A DNA stretch of 64,000 nt from Dyadobacter sp. 3J3 (GCF_009801115.1 NZ_VTOL01000004.1:1-64000); one strand, 5' to 3'. Positions 25,479-34,386 are shown, counted from the stretch's first letter. The notes: generated by a model not told the origin, from the letters alone. Translations and numbers: made by a program.

Positions 25479-26195
25479 ATGAAAAAATCTTCACATGTAT
25501 CATTATTGTTTTTATTTTGTTTGTTTTTACTGTCGTTTGTAACGAAGGCGCAGATGAGCGTAGGGCTTCGGGCAGGGGCTAATTTTGCTAACCTGGCAGT
25601 ACAGGATGATACCGGCCAGGAATATCCATTCAAGGCTAAAACGGGCCTTAATTTCGCTGTTCTCTTTAATGTGCCGATTGGCAGAACAACTAGTATTCAA
25701 TTTGAGCCTGGGTTTTCTCAGCGCGGTACGAGGATCTCTGAAACAGTAAGTCAGGTTATTAATAACCAAGATGCAAAGGTAGAACTTAGAGCAAAATTGT
25801 TAATCAATTATATTGAGATGCCGGTTTTGTTTCAATTTAAACCAAAGCTTGGAAAAATTGAAGGTATATTTTCCATTGGCCCGGAGTTTCGTTTGCTTAC
25901 CAATAATTTGAAGCAAAAGTCAAGTGTGAAATCTTACCTTGATGGCAAATTAATTTCAGAAGAAAATGATGAAAGTTCTTACAGTTTTGGTGAAGGCTCA
26001 CGTAAATTTGATTACGGAATCCTGGGTGGAGTTGGCGTAGCGTATCCGCTGGGTATTTTAAAGATATTCGCGGAAGGACGTTATCATTTTGGATTGAGAA
26101 ATTTAGCGACGCCTATTGACGGTGATGACAATTCAAAAGTTCATAACCGTGGTGCATCTGTTCATTTGGGCATTCTTGTCCCAGTTGGGAAATAA
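25479..26195 (+). CDS. Outer-membrane beta-barrel protein (PorT/OmpA-like fold)
   Basis: A 238-residue secreted protein. A signal peptide (about 1-25, ending VTKAQ) is followed by alternating strands such as MSVGLRAGANFANLAV, FEPGFSQRG and LKIFAEGRYHFGLRNL, the pattern of small eight-strand Bacteroidota outer-membrane barrels (PF13568-like). The ATG at 25479 gives a normal signal peptide. The longer frame starting near the terminator at 25398 is rejected. The role is unknown, perhaps structural or transport related. It ends at a shared terminator. Confidence 0.8.
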   Translation: MKKSSHVSLLFLFCLFLLSFVTKAQMSVGLRAGANFANLAVQDDTGQEYPFKAKTGLNFAVLFNVPIGRTTSIQFEPGFSQRGTRISETVSQVINNQDAKVELRAKLLINYIEMPVLFQFKPKLGKIEGIFSIGPEFRLLTNNLKQKSSVKSYLDGKLISEENDESSYSFGEGSRKFDYGILGGVGVAYPLGILKIFAEGRYHFGLRNLATPIDGDDNSKVHNRGASVHLGILVPVGK

Positions 26196-26205
26196 TATTT
26201 GGTAA

Positions 26206-26258
26206 TTAAAGTTAAATGAGAGGGCTATTTAATAAGGAACTTTCTCATTTAACTTTAA
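26206..26258. terminator. Bidirectional terminator between convergent genes
   Basis: TTAAAGTTAAATGAGA and TCTCATTTAACTTTAA form 16-bp perfect arms around a 21-nt loop. It lies between the beta-barrel gene and the NTF2-like gene. Confidence 0.7.
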
Positions 26259-26262
26259 AATT

Positions 26263-26697
26263 CTAATGAACTGGCGTCAACTGCACTGTCGCAACCTTCC
26301 AAATGCCACCACTTTTTACGGAAACCACGGTATAAGTAACTTCATTTTGAAAGCCGTTGGATTCGATTTTTCCCTTCACATTCCATGTTCCCGTGATCAC
26401 GCCAACGTCACCATAATTACGGGTACGAGTACCAGAAAGCATTCCCGTTTCAACAGTCAGGTAACCTTGTGCCACGGCCTGAGAAAGCATGTCGCGGTCA
26501 ATTTGGCGTCCATCGAAACTGACAATAGAAAAATCATCAGCAAGGACATTATTAAGTGCGTTACTGTCTTCTTCTAAAAGTGCTTTAAAAAAGGTGTTGG
26601 AACATTCCGTCGCATCCATTGCCGATGAAAAGCTAGCCTGTGAATAAGCGGAAACAGAGCCAAAAGTAAGGAAGCCGAAAAGCAATAATCTTTTCAT
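26263..26697 (-). CDS. Secreted NTF2-like (SnoaL/DUF4440) protein
   Basis: A 144-residue protein starting MKRLLLFGFLTFGSVSAYSQ, a signal peptide cleaved near residue 20. The mature part has the cone-shaped NTF2-like pattern: a first helix with ECSNTFFKALLEED, then DDFSIVSFDGRQ, and strands ending GGIWKVATVQLTPVH. Many such proteins bind small molecules or act as simple enzymes; no catalytic set is clear here. The upstream in-frame ATG at 26763 would destroy the signal peptide, so the shorter start is used. Confidence 0.8.
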   Translation of the reverse strand: MKRLLLFGFLTFGSVSAYSQASFSSAMDATECSNTFFKALLEEDSNALNNVLADDFSIVSFDGRQIDRDMLSQAVAQGYLTVETGMLSGTRTRNYGDVGVITGTWNVKGKIESNGFQNEVTYTVVSVKSGGIWKVATVQLTPVH

Positions 26698-26902
26698 AAA
26701 ATATCTGAGATTGGTATTAAGGAAATGTTCATGAAATCTGCAAAAAAGCATAATGAAGTACAAATGTTTTGTATAATCTTAATGATTTTCTAACAGAGGG
26801 CCATCAAGGATTTTTTTGATTTTAATCAATACTCAAAACGGTTTCCTGTCTTGTGATTATATTCGCCTTTGATTTAGGATAAACGAAGAAGCGTAACAGG
26901 AT

Positions 26903-27295
26903 ATGACAAAAATAAAATCATTCTTTTCAGTTTTAGGGCTTTTTGTCTTTTTAGCAGCCTGTTCCACCCCTCCGGATAAATTGGGCAAACTTGACGTCAA
27001 AAAATGGCGTCAGGACCGTGGAGGATGCAAAGGTGAGCGTGTTGCACTAATATCCGATTTAAAAACGGAACAGAAACAATTGCTGGGAAAGTTTGCAGAC
27101 GATATTGGTAAAATTCTTGGCAGACCTGATATTCACCAGCTGGGCGAACGCAATACAAAATTCTATATTTATTTTTTGGAAAAGGGGGCTCAATGTGATG
27201 ACATCACCAAAAAATCGGATGCCCGGAAAGTGATATTGAAATTTAATGCGATCGGGTTGATGTCGGAAATTACCTATCAGAGTCGACCGCTGTGA
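26903..27295 (+). CDS. Hypothetical lipoprotein
   Basis: A 130-residue protein with a lipoprotein signal: charged start, hydrophobic core and lipobox LAAC (Cys about 20). The mature part has CKGERVALISDLKTEQK and KFYIYFLEKGAQC, mixed alpha/beta, with two further Cys residues that could pair. I recognise no family. It is probably anchored in the outer or inner membrane, facing the periplasm. It is monocistronic and followed by a repeat island. Confidence 0.7.
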   Translation: MTKIKSFFSVLGLFVFLAACSTPPDKLGKLDVKKWRQDRGGCKGERVALISDLKTEQKQLLGKFADDIGKILGRPDIHQLGERNTKFYIYFLEKGAQCDDITKKSDARKVILKFNAIGLMSEITYQSRPL

Positions 27296-27433
27296 TTGGT
27301 TTTGAATGAGGCATTTAGTGATAGAGCTGAAATCGAATGACAATACTTTTTGTGAATCTCCGGCTTTGAGAGCTTGGTTATGTGGCTGATTTAGAATGAG
27401 CCATTTGGGTAAAACTATCAAAAAATCAAGCTA

Positions 27434-27640
27434 TCCCGTGGTGAAAATAGGATTAGATGGCTACTTATGTCACGGGAGGCTCCTAAGGAGCCAAATTCAA
27501 ACAATTCCATATTTTTTCTATAAACAGGATACTCCTATGGAGTTGTCGCAGGATCAATTTTCTTTGATTTTGTTCTTTTTGGAACATCCTGTTCATAGCA
27601 ATAAATCGCGTCATTTGTTTACCGGCTCCATCGGAGCCGC
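27434..27640. repeat. REP-like palindrome island
   Basis: Nested palindromes lie in a gene-free stretch (27296-27724): TCCCGTG/CACGGGA (27434-27477), GGCTCC-TAA-GGAGCC (27478-27492), CTATAAACAGGAT (27518-27530) pairing with ATCCTGTTCATAG (27586-27598) with ACTCC-TAT-GGAGT inside, and GGCTCC-ATC-GGAGCC (27624-27638). The words CTATAAACAGGAT and GGCTCCxxxGGAGCC recur at 60666-60735. This is a dispersed, probably non-autonomous repeat family. Frames of 60-110 codons through it are not genes. Confidence 0.75.
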
Positions 27641-27724
27641 CTATATTTTTATCTGTCTTAGACACAAAATTAAATTGGTGTCATTAAATTTGCTCTTGTT
27701 ATTTCAATTTAAGAATATCTCCCT

Positions 27725-29467
27725 ATGACCCTCCAAACCTTCGAACAACAAACTGACCCCACAATTCTCAAACGAGGAAAGGAATATTTCAAAAATGGAG
27801 CTGTTGTGTATACGGATCAGGACGAAAGTGGGCTTTGGACGGCTGAGGTGGAAGGTTCTGAGGTTTATTCGGTTGAAATTGCTCTGAAAGGAAAGGGCGA
27901 GATAGCAACGGTGTTTTGTGATTGTCCGCATGAGGTTGATATTTGCAAACATGCCGTAGCCGTTTTGTATGCTATAAAAGAGCAGCTGAAAACGATTAAG
28001 ATCAAACCAGTAAAAAAAGCAAAAAAACTTTCTTTCGCTGATCTGGTAGGAAAAGTAACCCGGCCAGAATTGCAGGCTTTTGTGGAGGCGTATGCAAGTA
28101 ATGATAAAAAGTTTAAAGCACAGTTTGAACTATACTTTGCGCATAAAGACGAGCGGATTGACCTGAAACAGAAATATACCGATCTGGTTAAAAAAACGAT
28201 CCGGTCTCATACCAGCCATGGTTTTGTTGATTACCAAGCTACCAATGCGTTGTCCCGTGAGATGGATACAATTCTTTCCAAAGCCTCGGAATCTATCAAT
28301 ACCGATAATTTTAAAGATGGTTTGACGATTGTCGAAGTCATACTTAAACAACTGGTGATGGAAGTTATTCGGAATTGTGATGATTCCAGTGGAAAATTAG
28401 GAGATACAATTACGGAGGCTATCGAATTGCTGGGTACGGTAGCGGAATCAGATCTATGTTCACGGGAGTTAAAGGAATATCTCTTTACTTTTCTGGACAC
28501 CGAGCTTTCGAACGGGACTTATTTCGACTACGGTGACTATGGATATGATCTTTTTGAGGTATATCGAAATCTGGCTGTTCTGTTGTTCAAGGAAAAAGAG
28601 TTTTTCTTGTTTCTTGATCGAAAGATAGAGCGGAAAGCTTCCGAGAGATATAATGAATATCGTGCTGAATTTTTTATCAAGCAAAAGATTTTGTTTTATC
28701 AGGAAATGGGAAATGAGCAAAAGGCAGAAAAGCTGGCTTTGGAAAACCTGGAAATTGTAGAGATCAGGCAAGGCATGGTACAGAAGGCAATGGATAGGAA
28801 AGATTATATTTCTGCCAAAATATTGATAAATGAAGGTATTTGGATTGCTGAACAAAAGGTTAATATCGGAACAGTTTCTGAATGGAAAAAAGTGCTCCTG
28901 AAAATTGCGGAACTGGAGGGAGATGTAGAAAGAGTCCGGTACTACACTGCTGGTTTTGCATTTAACTATGGTTTCAGCCCGGTTTACTATCAGCAGTGGA
29001 AAAGGACTTTTAGCAAACAGGAATGGGAAAAAGAATTTAATCAGCTTATTGAGAAAAGAACCACTCAGATAAAAGCCCTGGCGAACAAAAATAAGGGCAA
29101 TCGATGGTGGTCCGCGGAATATAATTTATTAGCGATCCTTGCGCCGATTTATGTGGAAGAGAAGCAGTGGAATGAATTATTTGAGCTTGTCAAAGGATTC
29201 CCTAAGCTCAATACTCTTTTGCAGTACCTGCCGGTGCTGGCTTCTGAATTTCCTGCTGAAATGACGGAGCTGTTTATTCCTGCCTTGATTCAATCCGGTG
29301 ATGAGGGTAGTTCGAGATCCCACTATGCTCAATTGGTTGCGGATATGAAGAAAGTACTGAAAGCAATTCCGGAAAGCAGGGAGAAGATTAATAAAGTGGC
29401 AGAGTCATTAAAGTTAAAATATCCACGCAGACCCGCCATGCTGGACGAGTTGAATAAATTGAAATAA
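27725..29467 (+). CDS. SWIM zinc-finger protein
   Basis: A 580-residue protein with an N-terminal SWIM zinc finger: ATVFCDCPHEVDICKHAVAV (about residues 61-80) gives the CxC-(n)-CxH ligand set. The rest is mostly alpha-helical, with TPR-like or HEAT-like helices after residue 180. SWIM proteins bind DNA or protein and are often next to SNF2 helicases or MoxR ATPases. None is seen here, so the partner is unknown. It starts straight after the repeat island with no clear promoter. It converges on nadD with a 14-base gap. Confidence 0.85.
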   Translation: MTLQTFEQQTDPTILKRGKEYFKNGAVVYTDQDESGLWTAEVEGSEVYSVEIALKGKGEIATVFCDCPHEVDICKHAVAVLYAIKEQLKTIKIKPVKKAKKLSFADLVGKVTRPELQAFVEAYASNDKKFKAQFELYFAHKDERIDLKQKYTDLVKKTIRSHTSHGFVDYQATNALSREMDTILSKASESINTDNFKDGLTIVEVILKQLVMEVIRNCDDSSGKLGDTITEAIELLGTVAESDLCSRELKEYLFTFLDTELSNGTYFDYGDYGYDLFEVYRNLAVLLFKEKEFFLFLDRKIERKASERYNEYRAEFFIKQKILFYQEMGNEQKAEKLALENLEIVEIRQGMVQKAMDRKDYISAKILINEGIWIAEQKVNIGTVSEWKKVLLKIAELEGDVERVRYYTAGFAFNYGFSPVYYQQWKRTFSKQEWEKEFNQLIEKRTTQIKALANKNKGNRWWSAEYNLLAILAPIYVEEKQWNELFELVKGFPKLNTLLQYLPVLASEFPAEMTELFIPALIQSGDEGSSRSHYAQLVADMKKVLKAIPESREKINKVAESLKLKYPRRPAMLDELNKLK

Positions 29468-29481
29468 AATTTCAAAATTGT

Positions 29482-30054
29482 TCAACTATAAAACTTCTTA
29501 AGCCGGATCATTTCTTCTACCGGTTCCGAAACCATATAACGGATTGATTTTCCACTTTTCAGGCAAGATCTCAAAAAGGTGGCAGAAATGTCGAGCAGGG
29601 GAGCCTGAACAAATTTTACGGCCGGGTGATCTTTAAATTTGTGTGGTTGGGAATTCGGGCGCGGATATACGTATAGACCTACATATTCCAGTATTTTATC
29701 GTGGTTTTTCCAGTTTGGAAATTGTGCGAGATTGTCTTCACCCATAATCAGCTTGAATTCGTGCTGCGGATATTTTTCCTGCATTCTGATCAGCGTATCA
29801 ATGGTAAAGCTGGGCTTTGGCATATGAAACTCAATATCAGTAACTTTCAATAATGAATTATCGGCCACAGCTCGCGATACCAGATCAAAGCGATCAAATT
29901 CGTGCAGCAAACTGCTATTTTTTTTAAAAGGATTTTGAGGACTTACCACAAACCAGACCTGTTCCAGATCGGTACCCGTTGCCATGGTATTGGCAATTAT
30001 TAAATGACCAATATGGATTGGGTTAAAGGATCCGAAAAACAGACCAATCTTCAT
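29482..30054 (-). CDS. nadD: Nicotinate-nucleotide adenylyltransferase
   Basis: Transfers AMP from ATP to nicotinate mononucleotide, giving deamido-NAD in NAD synthesis. The nucleotidyltransferase signature GLFFGSFNPIHIGHLIIA lies at residues 4-21, with the HIGH-like motif. KLIMGEDNLAQFPNWKNHDK and the C-terminal ISATFLRSCLKSGKSIRYMV (ISATxLR type) complete the family set. At 190 residues the length is normal. It lies downstream of gmk with a 110-base gap that carries four TGACA words. Confidence 0.95.
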   Translation of the reverse strand: MKIGLFFGSFNPIHIGHLIIANTMATGTDLEQVWFVVSPQNPFKKNSSLLHEFDRFDLVSRAVADNSLLKVTDIEFHMPKPSFTIDTLIRMQEKYPQHEFKLIMGEDNLAQFPNWKNHDKILEYVGLYVYPRPNSQPHKFKDHPAVKFVQAPLLDISATFLRSCLKSGKSIRYMVSEPVEEMIRLKKFYS

Positions 30055-30118
30055 AAAATTTTAAAAATTTGGGCTGATAGAGGAGAAATACCTGAAGAGG
30101 TTTCGAAAATAAATTTCA

Positions 30119-30154
30119 TGACAAAAATGACAAAATACTGACAAATATATGACA
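30119..30154. repeat. Four phased TGACA words between gmk and nadD
   Basis: TGACA occurs at 30119, 30128, 30139 and 30150, spaced 9, 11 and 11 bases apart, which is close to one helical turn. It may be a protein-binding site or a chance feature. Confidence 0.3.
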
Positions 30155-30164
30155 TTGATTATTT

Positions 30165-30734
30165 TCAGGCAGTAATAAATTTTTCAATAAGATTTTCGGC
30201 TTCCTGCAAAGCATCTTCTAGATTATCGTTAATCACCACGGTATCAAACTCATGTTCGAAACTTAACTCATAACGAACTTTTGCAAGGCGCGTAGCCAAG
30301 GTTTTTTCTGTTTCAGTCCCACGTCCACCTAATCGGCGTTCGATTTCCTCTTCGGATGAAACTTTCACAAAAACCGCAAGAGCATTTTTTTTGTAAGCTT
30401 CCTTTAATTTCAGTCCACCTTTAACATCAACATCAAAAACAACATGCTTTCCCTCATTCCAAAGTCTTTGAATTTCAGCTTTTAATGTTCCGTAATAGTT
30501 TCCTGCATATACTTCTTCCCATTCAGCAAATTCCTGATTTGCAATCCTTTGTCTGAAATCGTCAATGGATAGAAAGTAATAGTCTTTCCCGTCCACTTCA
30601 TATTCACGGCGGTTACGCGTACAAGCCGAAACCGAAAACGCTAATTGCGAGGAATATTTATTTAAAAGATGCCGGACTATGGTTGTCTTCCCAGAACCTG
30701 ATGGGGCAGAAAATATGATAAGCTTACCTTTCAC
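30165..30734 (-). CDS. gmk: Guanylate kinase
   Basis: Phosphorylates GMP to GDP with ATP. The P-loop is FSAPSGSGKTTIVRHLL (8-24). The GMP site has SACTRNRREYEVDGKDYYFL (36-55). FDVDVKGGLKLKE and LATRLAKVRYELSFE (lid) follow. At 189 residues it is standard. It starts 10 bases after the stop of the putative anti-sigma gene, so sigma, anti-sigma and gmk may be one transcript, with nadD after it. Confidence 0.96.
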   Translation of the reverse strand: MKGKLIIFSAPSGSGKTTIVRHLLNKYSSQLAFSVSACTRNRREYEVDGKDYYFLSIDDFRQRIANQEFAEWEEVYAGNYYGTLKAEIQRLWNEGKHVVFDVDVKGGLKLKEAYKKNALAVFVKVSSEEEIERRLGGRGTETEKTLATRLAKVRYELSFEHEFDTVVINDNLEDALQEAENLIEKFITA

Positions 30735-30744
30735 GCGGACCCGA

Positions 30745-31038
30745 CTAACTGTTTACTTTGGACAAAATGGTATCCATAATACTCTGAGGACAAGGTTTTT
30801 TCACAAGTTTGAGACTTAGTGATTCCTTTATGCATTTTTCAAGGCGGTAAGCCTCGATACAAGGAAGGCATTTATCCATGTTTTCCCTGAAATGGTCTTT
30901 CTCTGCTTCGGTAGCTTCGTCATCAAGAATCGACTGAATGATTTTCATGCATTCAGCATGATGCTCGCAGCTGTGCTTCATGGTTTGTTTTTGCGCTTCT
31001 TCTGTAACAGAAGGCGTATGGGAAGATGCATTCATCAC
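30745..31038 (-). CDS. Putative zinc-type anti-sigma factor
   Basis: A 97-residue acidic soluble protein directly downstream of an ECF sigma gene. It has HSCEHHAECMKIIQSILDDE and then HFRENMDKCLPCIEAYR, a His/Cys spacing (H-x3-C-x2-C) like the zinc-binding anti-sigma domain of RsrA/ChrR-type regulators. It has no membrane segment, so it would hold the sigma factor in the cytoplasm, perhaps responding to redox state. Position and motif support this call. An internal Met (residue 20) is an alternative start. Confidence 0.75.
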   Translation of the reverse strand: MMNASSHTPSVTEEAQKQTMKHSCEHHAECMKIIQSILDDEATEAEKDHFRENMDKCLPCIEAYRLEKCIKESLSLKLVKKPCPQSIMDTILSKVNS

Positions 31039-31123
31039 AAATTATGCTGGTAAGTTGATTTTTGGAATATATATGTACGACTGTAACCTATAACTCCATA
31101 ATGCATAAAAAAAGTTTCATGGG

Positions 31124-31723
31124 TTATGAATCATAACCCATTGAACTAGCGTAACTTTTTAGTTTTTCTTTCAAAAGGTTACGCGCACGGTGCAATCTTG
31201 ACCGGACGGTACCGATTGGAATGTCCAGGATTTTGGCCATTTCCTCATAAGTAAAACCTTCAATATCACATAAAATAATCACTGTCCGGAAGTCAACAGG
31301 CAGTGCATTCAATGCATTGGCAACTTCGTCGCCAATAAGCTCCTGAACGGCATCGGCGCGAAGGTCAACCGTGTAGGTAGTATCCGACGCTTCTTCCGAA
31401 TTGTATGTTGTTTCAACTTCCTGGTAATCTACTTTGGACGGCTCCTTACTTTTTTTACGATAATCGTTAATAAAGCTGTTTTTGAGGATACGGAAAAGCC
31501 ATGCTTTGGCATTTGTACCTTGCTCAAAAGAAGAAATGAACCGGAAAGCTTTCAGGTATGTATCTTGCACCAGGTCGTTTGCATCGTCTTCGTCCATGGT
31601 TAGGCGGAAGGCGAAGTTATACATGGAGTCTATGTGTGGCATGAATTCACGGTTGAAAACCTCATAGCGGAGGTCGTCTGTGTATTCATTAGTGGTGATC
31701 GATTCTGACATAGCAACTGACAT
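31124..31723 (-). CDS. ECF-type RNA polymerase sigma factor
   Basis: A 199-residue sigma-70 family factor. Region 2 spans about 28-95 with DDANDLVQDTYLKAFRFISSF and AWLFRILKNSFINDYRK (-10 recognition side). Region 4 spans about 135-190 with LPVDFRTVIILCDIEGFTYEEM and IPIGTVRSRLHRARNLLKEKL (helix-turn-helix). It is followed by the soluble His/Cys anti-sigma candidate. The layout resembles SigR/RsrA and SigE/ChrR stress modules. The first Met is used; a Met four codons later is equally possible. A -33/-7 pair lies just upstream. Confidence 0.92.
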   Translation of the reverse strand: MSVAMSESITTNEYTDDLRYEVFNREFMPHIDSMYNFAFRLTMDEDDANDLVQDTYLKAFRFISSFEQGTNAKAWLFRILKNSFINDYRKKSKEPSKVDYQEVETTYNSEEASDTTYTVDLRADAVQELIGDEVANALNALPVDFRTVIILCDIEGFTYEEMAKILDIPIGTVRSRLHRARNLLKEKLKSYASSMGYDS

Positions 31724-31739
31724 AGGAATGCTGAATTTA

Positions 31740-31771
31740 CAAAGATTATCAACAGCTCCAAATCGTACAAA
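31740..31771 (-). promoter_or_regulatory. Promoter of the sigma factor gene
   Basis: On the minus strand TTTG (31771-31768), 20 nt, then AATCTTTG (31747-31740), one base off TAnnTTTG. It lies 16 bases before the start codon. The match suggests use of the housekeeping sigma factor and not only autoregulation. Confidence 0.5.
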
Positions 31772-31953
31772 GCAAATTTTGATGAACGGCGATTCTAACT
31801 TCCTGAACTGCCATTATTTCGGGATGCACATTTTTTTCGCTGAAAGGACTTTTACCTGACATTAATGATCTCGAAAAAAGACGGGACCATCGTTAATTCA
31901 TGTATCAACATCAAATTTCGAGCCAGGTATGGAGGGTAGGTCAAATTGTCATG

Positions 31954-32457
31954 TTACCTTCTTGAAAAAAGTTCCAAGAGTACAATCATTATTAGTGTAA
32001 ACAAGGCACTGGCGGCAATTCGGATCAATGTATGCAATATCATACCAAAATTATTCATTTCCATTAAAAAAAGCATGGCGTGGTGAATTAAAATTAAGGG
32101 AAGAATATAAGCCAAAAAGGCGCCGATTCCCTGACTTCGTATTCCAATATCGGTTCGTTCTGCACCCTTTGATTCCATTTGATACTGGATAAGAAAGGGG
32201 CGGAGGTAAGCGATGAGGACAGTGGCTGCTGCATGCATTCCGAAAGTATTGGAAAAAATATCAACCGTAAATCCAATAGCAAATCCAATCAACAGCAGAT
32301 ACATTCTGCTGATTTCTGCTGGCAAAATCAGAATGCCGGCAATGTAAACAAAACAAAAGGCATAATTAAACAACACCATATTGCGCATGAAAAAGATCTG
32401 CAGCAGCAGGTAAAGCATGACCATTAAGGAATATTGTATTGCCTGGCGTAAACTCAT
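31954..32457 (-). CDS. mreD: Rod shape-determining protein MreD
   Basis: A 167-residue inner-membrane protein with about five segments. It works with MreB, MreC, RodA and PBP2 in lateral wall growth. The sequence is weakly conserved, as is usual for MreD. The segment LLIGFAIGFTVDIFSNTFGMHAAATVLIAYLRPFL region (about 55-90) matches the conserved G-x-hydrophobic-D pattern. It overlaps mreC by 4 bases (ATGA), indicating coupled translation. About 230 bases without a gene lie between its 3' end and the sigma gene start. Confidence 0.88.
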   Translation of the reverse strand: MSLRQAIQYSLMVMLYLLLQIFFMRNMVLFNYAFCFVYIAGILILPAEISRMYLLLIGFAIGFTVDIFSNTFGMHAAATVLIAYLRPFLIQYQMESKGAERTDIGIRSQGIGAFLAYILPLILIHHAMLFLMEMNNFGMILHTLIRIAASALFTLIMIVLLELFSRR

Positions 32458-33293
32458 TGACGGTCTCCTATGCGTTGTTTTAATTTTTCCTGTTCTCCAA
32501 GCTGCTTATTTTTTACTACATATACGAAAGACAGATTTCTAAAGTCTGTTGCAAGATCGAGGCTTATATTGTAAAAAGTCTGATCGGGATGAACGGTAAC
32601 AGATTTTACTTTTCCAACCATGATACCCGGCGGAAAAACAGAATTCATATTGGAAGTTACGGCGGAATCTCCTTTGTAAACTTTGGTATAACGTGAAACG
32701 TCTACCAGATCAAGGATATTGGGATCTTTTCCTGGCCATTTGGCGGTACCGATTTCCTTGCTGCGGACCAGCTTCGAGGAAACCATAAACTGGGAATGCA
32801 AAATGGAAGTGATAATAGAATAATTTGCGGAACAAAAGCGAACCTTTCCAACAACACCAGTTGCTGAAATTACACCCATATCAGGCTGAATTCCATCCTT
32901 AGTGCCTTTATCGATCGTAATGTAATTGTTGGTCCGGTTGATTTCATTATCAACTACTTTCGCAACCGTATAGGTGAATCTTGAATTGAAAGCAGAATCC
33001 GGAACGTAACCAAGAGGTGCGTCTTTTGCATTTTTCTGGCTTAAAGAAGCTACCAGCGCATTAAGCCGGGCATTTTCAGCGGCCAGATCCTCATTTACTT
33101 CATCGAGATGTGTATATTTCTCTGCCGAGCTTGAAAGAGCAAGCGTTTTGGCGACGTAGTAATTGGACGTATTGAAATATGTGGCACCCCAATACGAATT
33201 ACTGCGCACAATTAACCATCCGCTGAAAACTTCCAGCAAGATAAATACCAAAAAGAAACGATTCCGGGCAACGAAATCTACTAACTGAAGCAT
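32454..33293 (-). CDS. mreC: Rod shape-determining protein MreC
   Basis: A 279-residue bitopic protein: a membrane segment at about 11-30, a periplasmic coiled coil (about 60-88), and two beta barrels typical of MreC. Conserved stretches are ITIDKGTKDGIQPDMGVISATGVVGKV and SIITSILHSQFMVSSKL. It links cytoplasmic MreB filaments to wall synthases. It lies between mreB and mreD. A hairpin lies in the 67-base gap before mreB. Confidence 0.93.
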   Translation of the reverse strand: MLQLVDFVARNRFFLVFILLEVFSGWLIVRSNSYWGATYFNTSNYYVAKTLALSSSAEKYTHLDEVNEDLAAENARLNALVASLSQKNAKDAPLGYVPDSAFNSRFTYTVAKVVDNEINRTNNYITIDKGTKDGIQPDMGVISATGVVGKVRFCSANYSIITSILHSQFMVSSKLVRSKEIGTAKWPGKDPNILDLVDVSRYTKVYKGDSAVTSNMNSVFPPGIMVGKVKSVTVHPDQTFYNISLDLATDFRNLSFVYVVKNKQLGEQEKLKQRIGDRQ

Positions 33294-33312
33294 GGGCTAA
33301 TATATTCACACG

Positions 33313-33346
33313 CAACGTGTCAGCTGAAATTTCAACTGACACGTTG
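33313..33346 (-). other. Long hairpin between mreB and mreC
   Basis: CAACGTGTCAGCTGAAA and TTTCAACTGACACGTTG form 17-bp arms with one mismatch and almost no loop. No T run follows on the minus strand. It may be an RNA processing or stabilising element that sets MreB above MreC/MreD levels, or a weak attenuator. Confidence 0.5.
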
Positions 33347-33360
33347 TGAACGATCCTATA

Positions 33361-34386
33361 CTACGAAATCAAAACAGGTTTGTACAATTCCAGATTTTTA
33401 AGGACCTCACCGGTACCTTTTACCACCGCCTTTAACGGATCATCTGCAATGTGCACGGGTAATTTGGTTTTTTGCGAGATACGTCTGTCCAAACCGTGGA
33501 TCAAAGCGCCACCACCCGTCAGCCAGATACCATTTTTGAAAATATCTGCTGAAAGTTCAGGAGGGGAAATTTCCAGCGCTTTCATCACGCCTTCTTCGAT
33601 TTTAGATATTGATTTATCTAACGAATAAGCGATTTCGCTGTAAGTAACACGAATTTCTTTTGGAATACCGGTCATCAAATCACGTCCGCGAACCTGGTAA
33701 TCTTCCAAAGCATTTTCAAGTTCGGGAGAAGCAGATCCAATCGCCATTTTGATTAATTCAGCAGAACGCTCACCAATCAAAAGATTGTGTTCACGACGCA
33801 TATAATCAACGATATCTCTTGTAAAAACATCACCGGCAATACGTACAGATTGTTCACAAACGATACCAGAAAGTGCGATAACCGCAATTTCGGTTGTACC
33901 ACCGCCAATATCAACGATCATCACACCGTTTGGCTGTGTAATATCGATTCCAATACCAATAGCGGCAGCAATCGGTTCGTGAACCATGTACACTTCCTTG
34001 GCACCTGCGTGCTCACATGAATCTTTTACAGCACGTTTTTCAACTTCGGTAATTCCTGATGGTATGCAAACCACCATTCTGTGGGAAGGTGTGAAGAAAC
34101 GGCTTCCGGTATCAATCATCTTGATCATACCACGGATCATCATTTCCGCAGCGGTAAAGTCGGCTATTACACCATCTTTTAGAGGACGAATGGTCTTAAT
34201 ATTTTCATTCGTCTTTTCGTGCATTTGCATAGCTGTGTGCCCGATCGCTAACACTTTGCCTGTGGTTTTATCCATGGCGATAATCGATGGCTCATCAACA
34301 ACTACTGTATCTTTATGGATGATAAGAGTATTTGCCGTACCCAAATCTATCGCGATATCACTCGTCAAAAAATCAAACAATCCCAT
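33361..34386 (-). CDS. mreB: Rod shape-determining protein MreB
   Basis: A 341-residue bacterial actin that guides lateral wall synthesis. The actin-fold phosphate-1 motif is SDIAIDLGTANTLI (9-22). Connect-1 and phosphate-2 include MIVDIGGGTTEIAVIALSGI (around 160), and the adenosine motif is IWLTGGGALIHGLD (around 287). Residues 54-57 and neighbours match MreB and not ParM or FtsA. It is the first gene of mreBCD and has a good promoter. Confidence 0.98.
   Translation of the reverse strand: MGLFDFLTSDIAIDLGTANTLIIHKDTVVVDEPSIIAMDKTTGKVLAIGHTAMQMHEKTNENIKTIRPLKDGVIADFTAAEMMIRGMIKMIDTGSRFFTPSHRMVVCIPSGITEVEKRAVKDSCEHAGAKEVYMVHEPIAAAIGIGIDITQPNGVMIVDIGGGTTEIAVIALSGIVCEQSVRIAGDVFTRDIVDYMRREHNLLIGERSAELIKMAIGSASPELENALEDYQVRGRDLMTGIPKEIRVTYSEIAYSLDKSISKIEEGVMKALEISPPELSADIFKNGIWLTGGGALIHGLDRRISQKTKLPVHIADDPLKAVVKGTGEVLKNLELYKPVLIS

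Noticed and set aside
27396..27728. 110-codon frame before the SWIM gene
   Set aside because: It runs through the REP-like palindromes and has no protein-like pattern.
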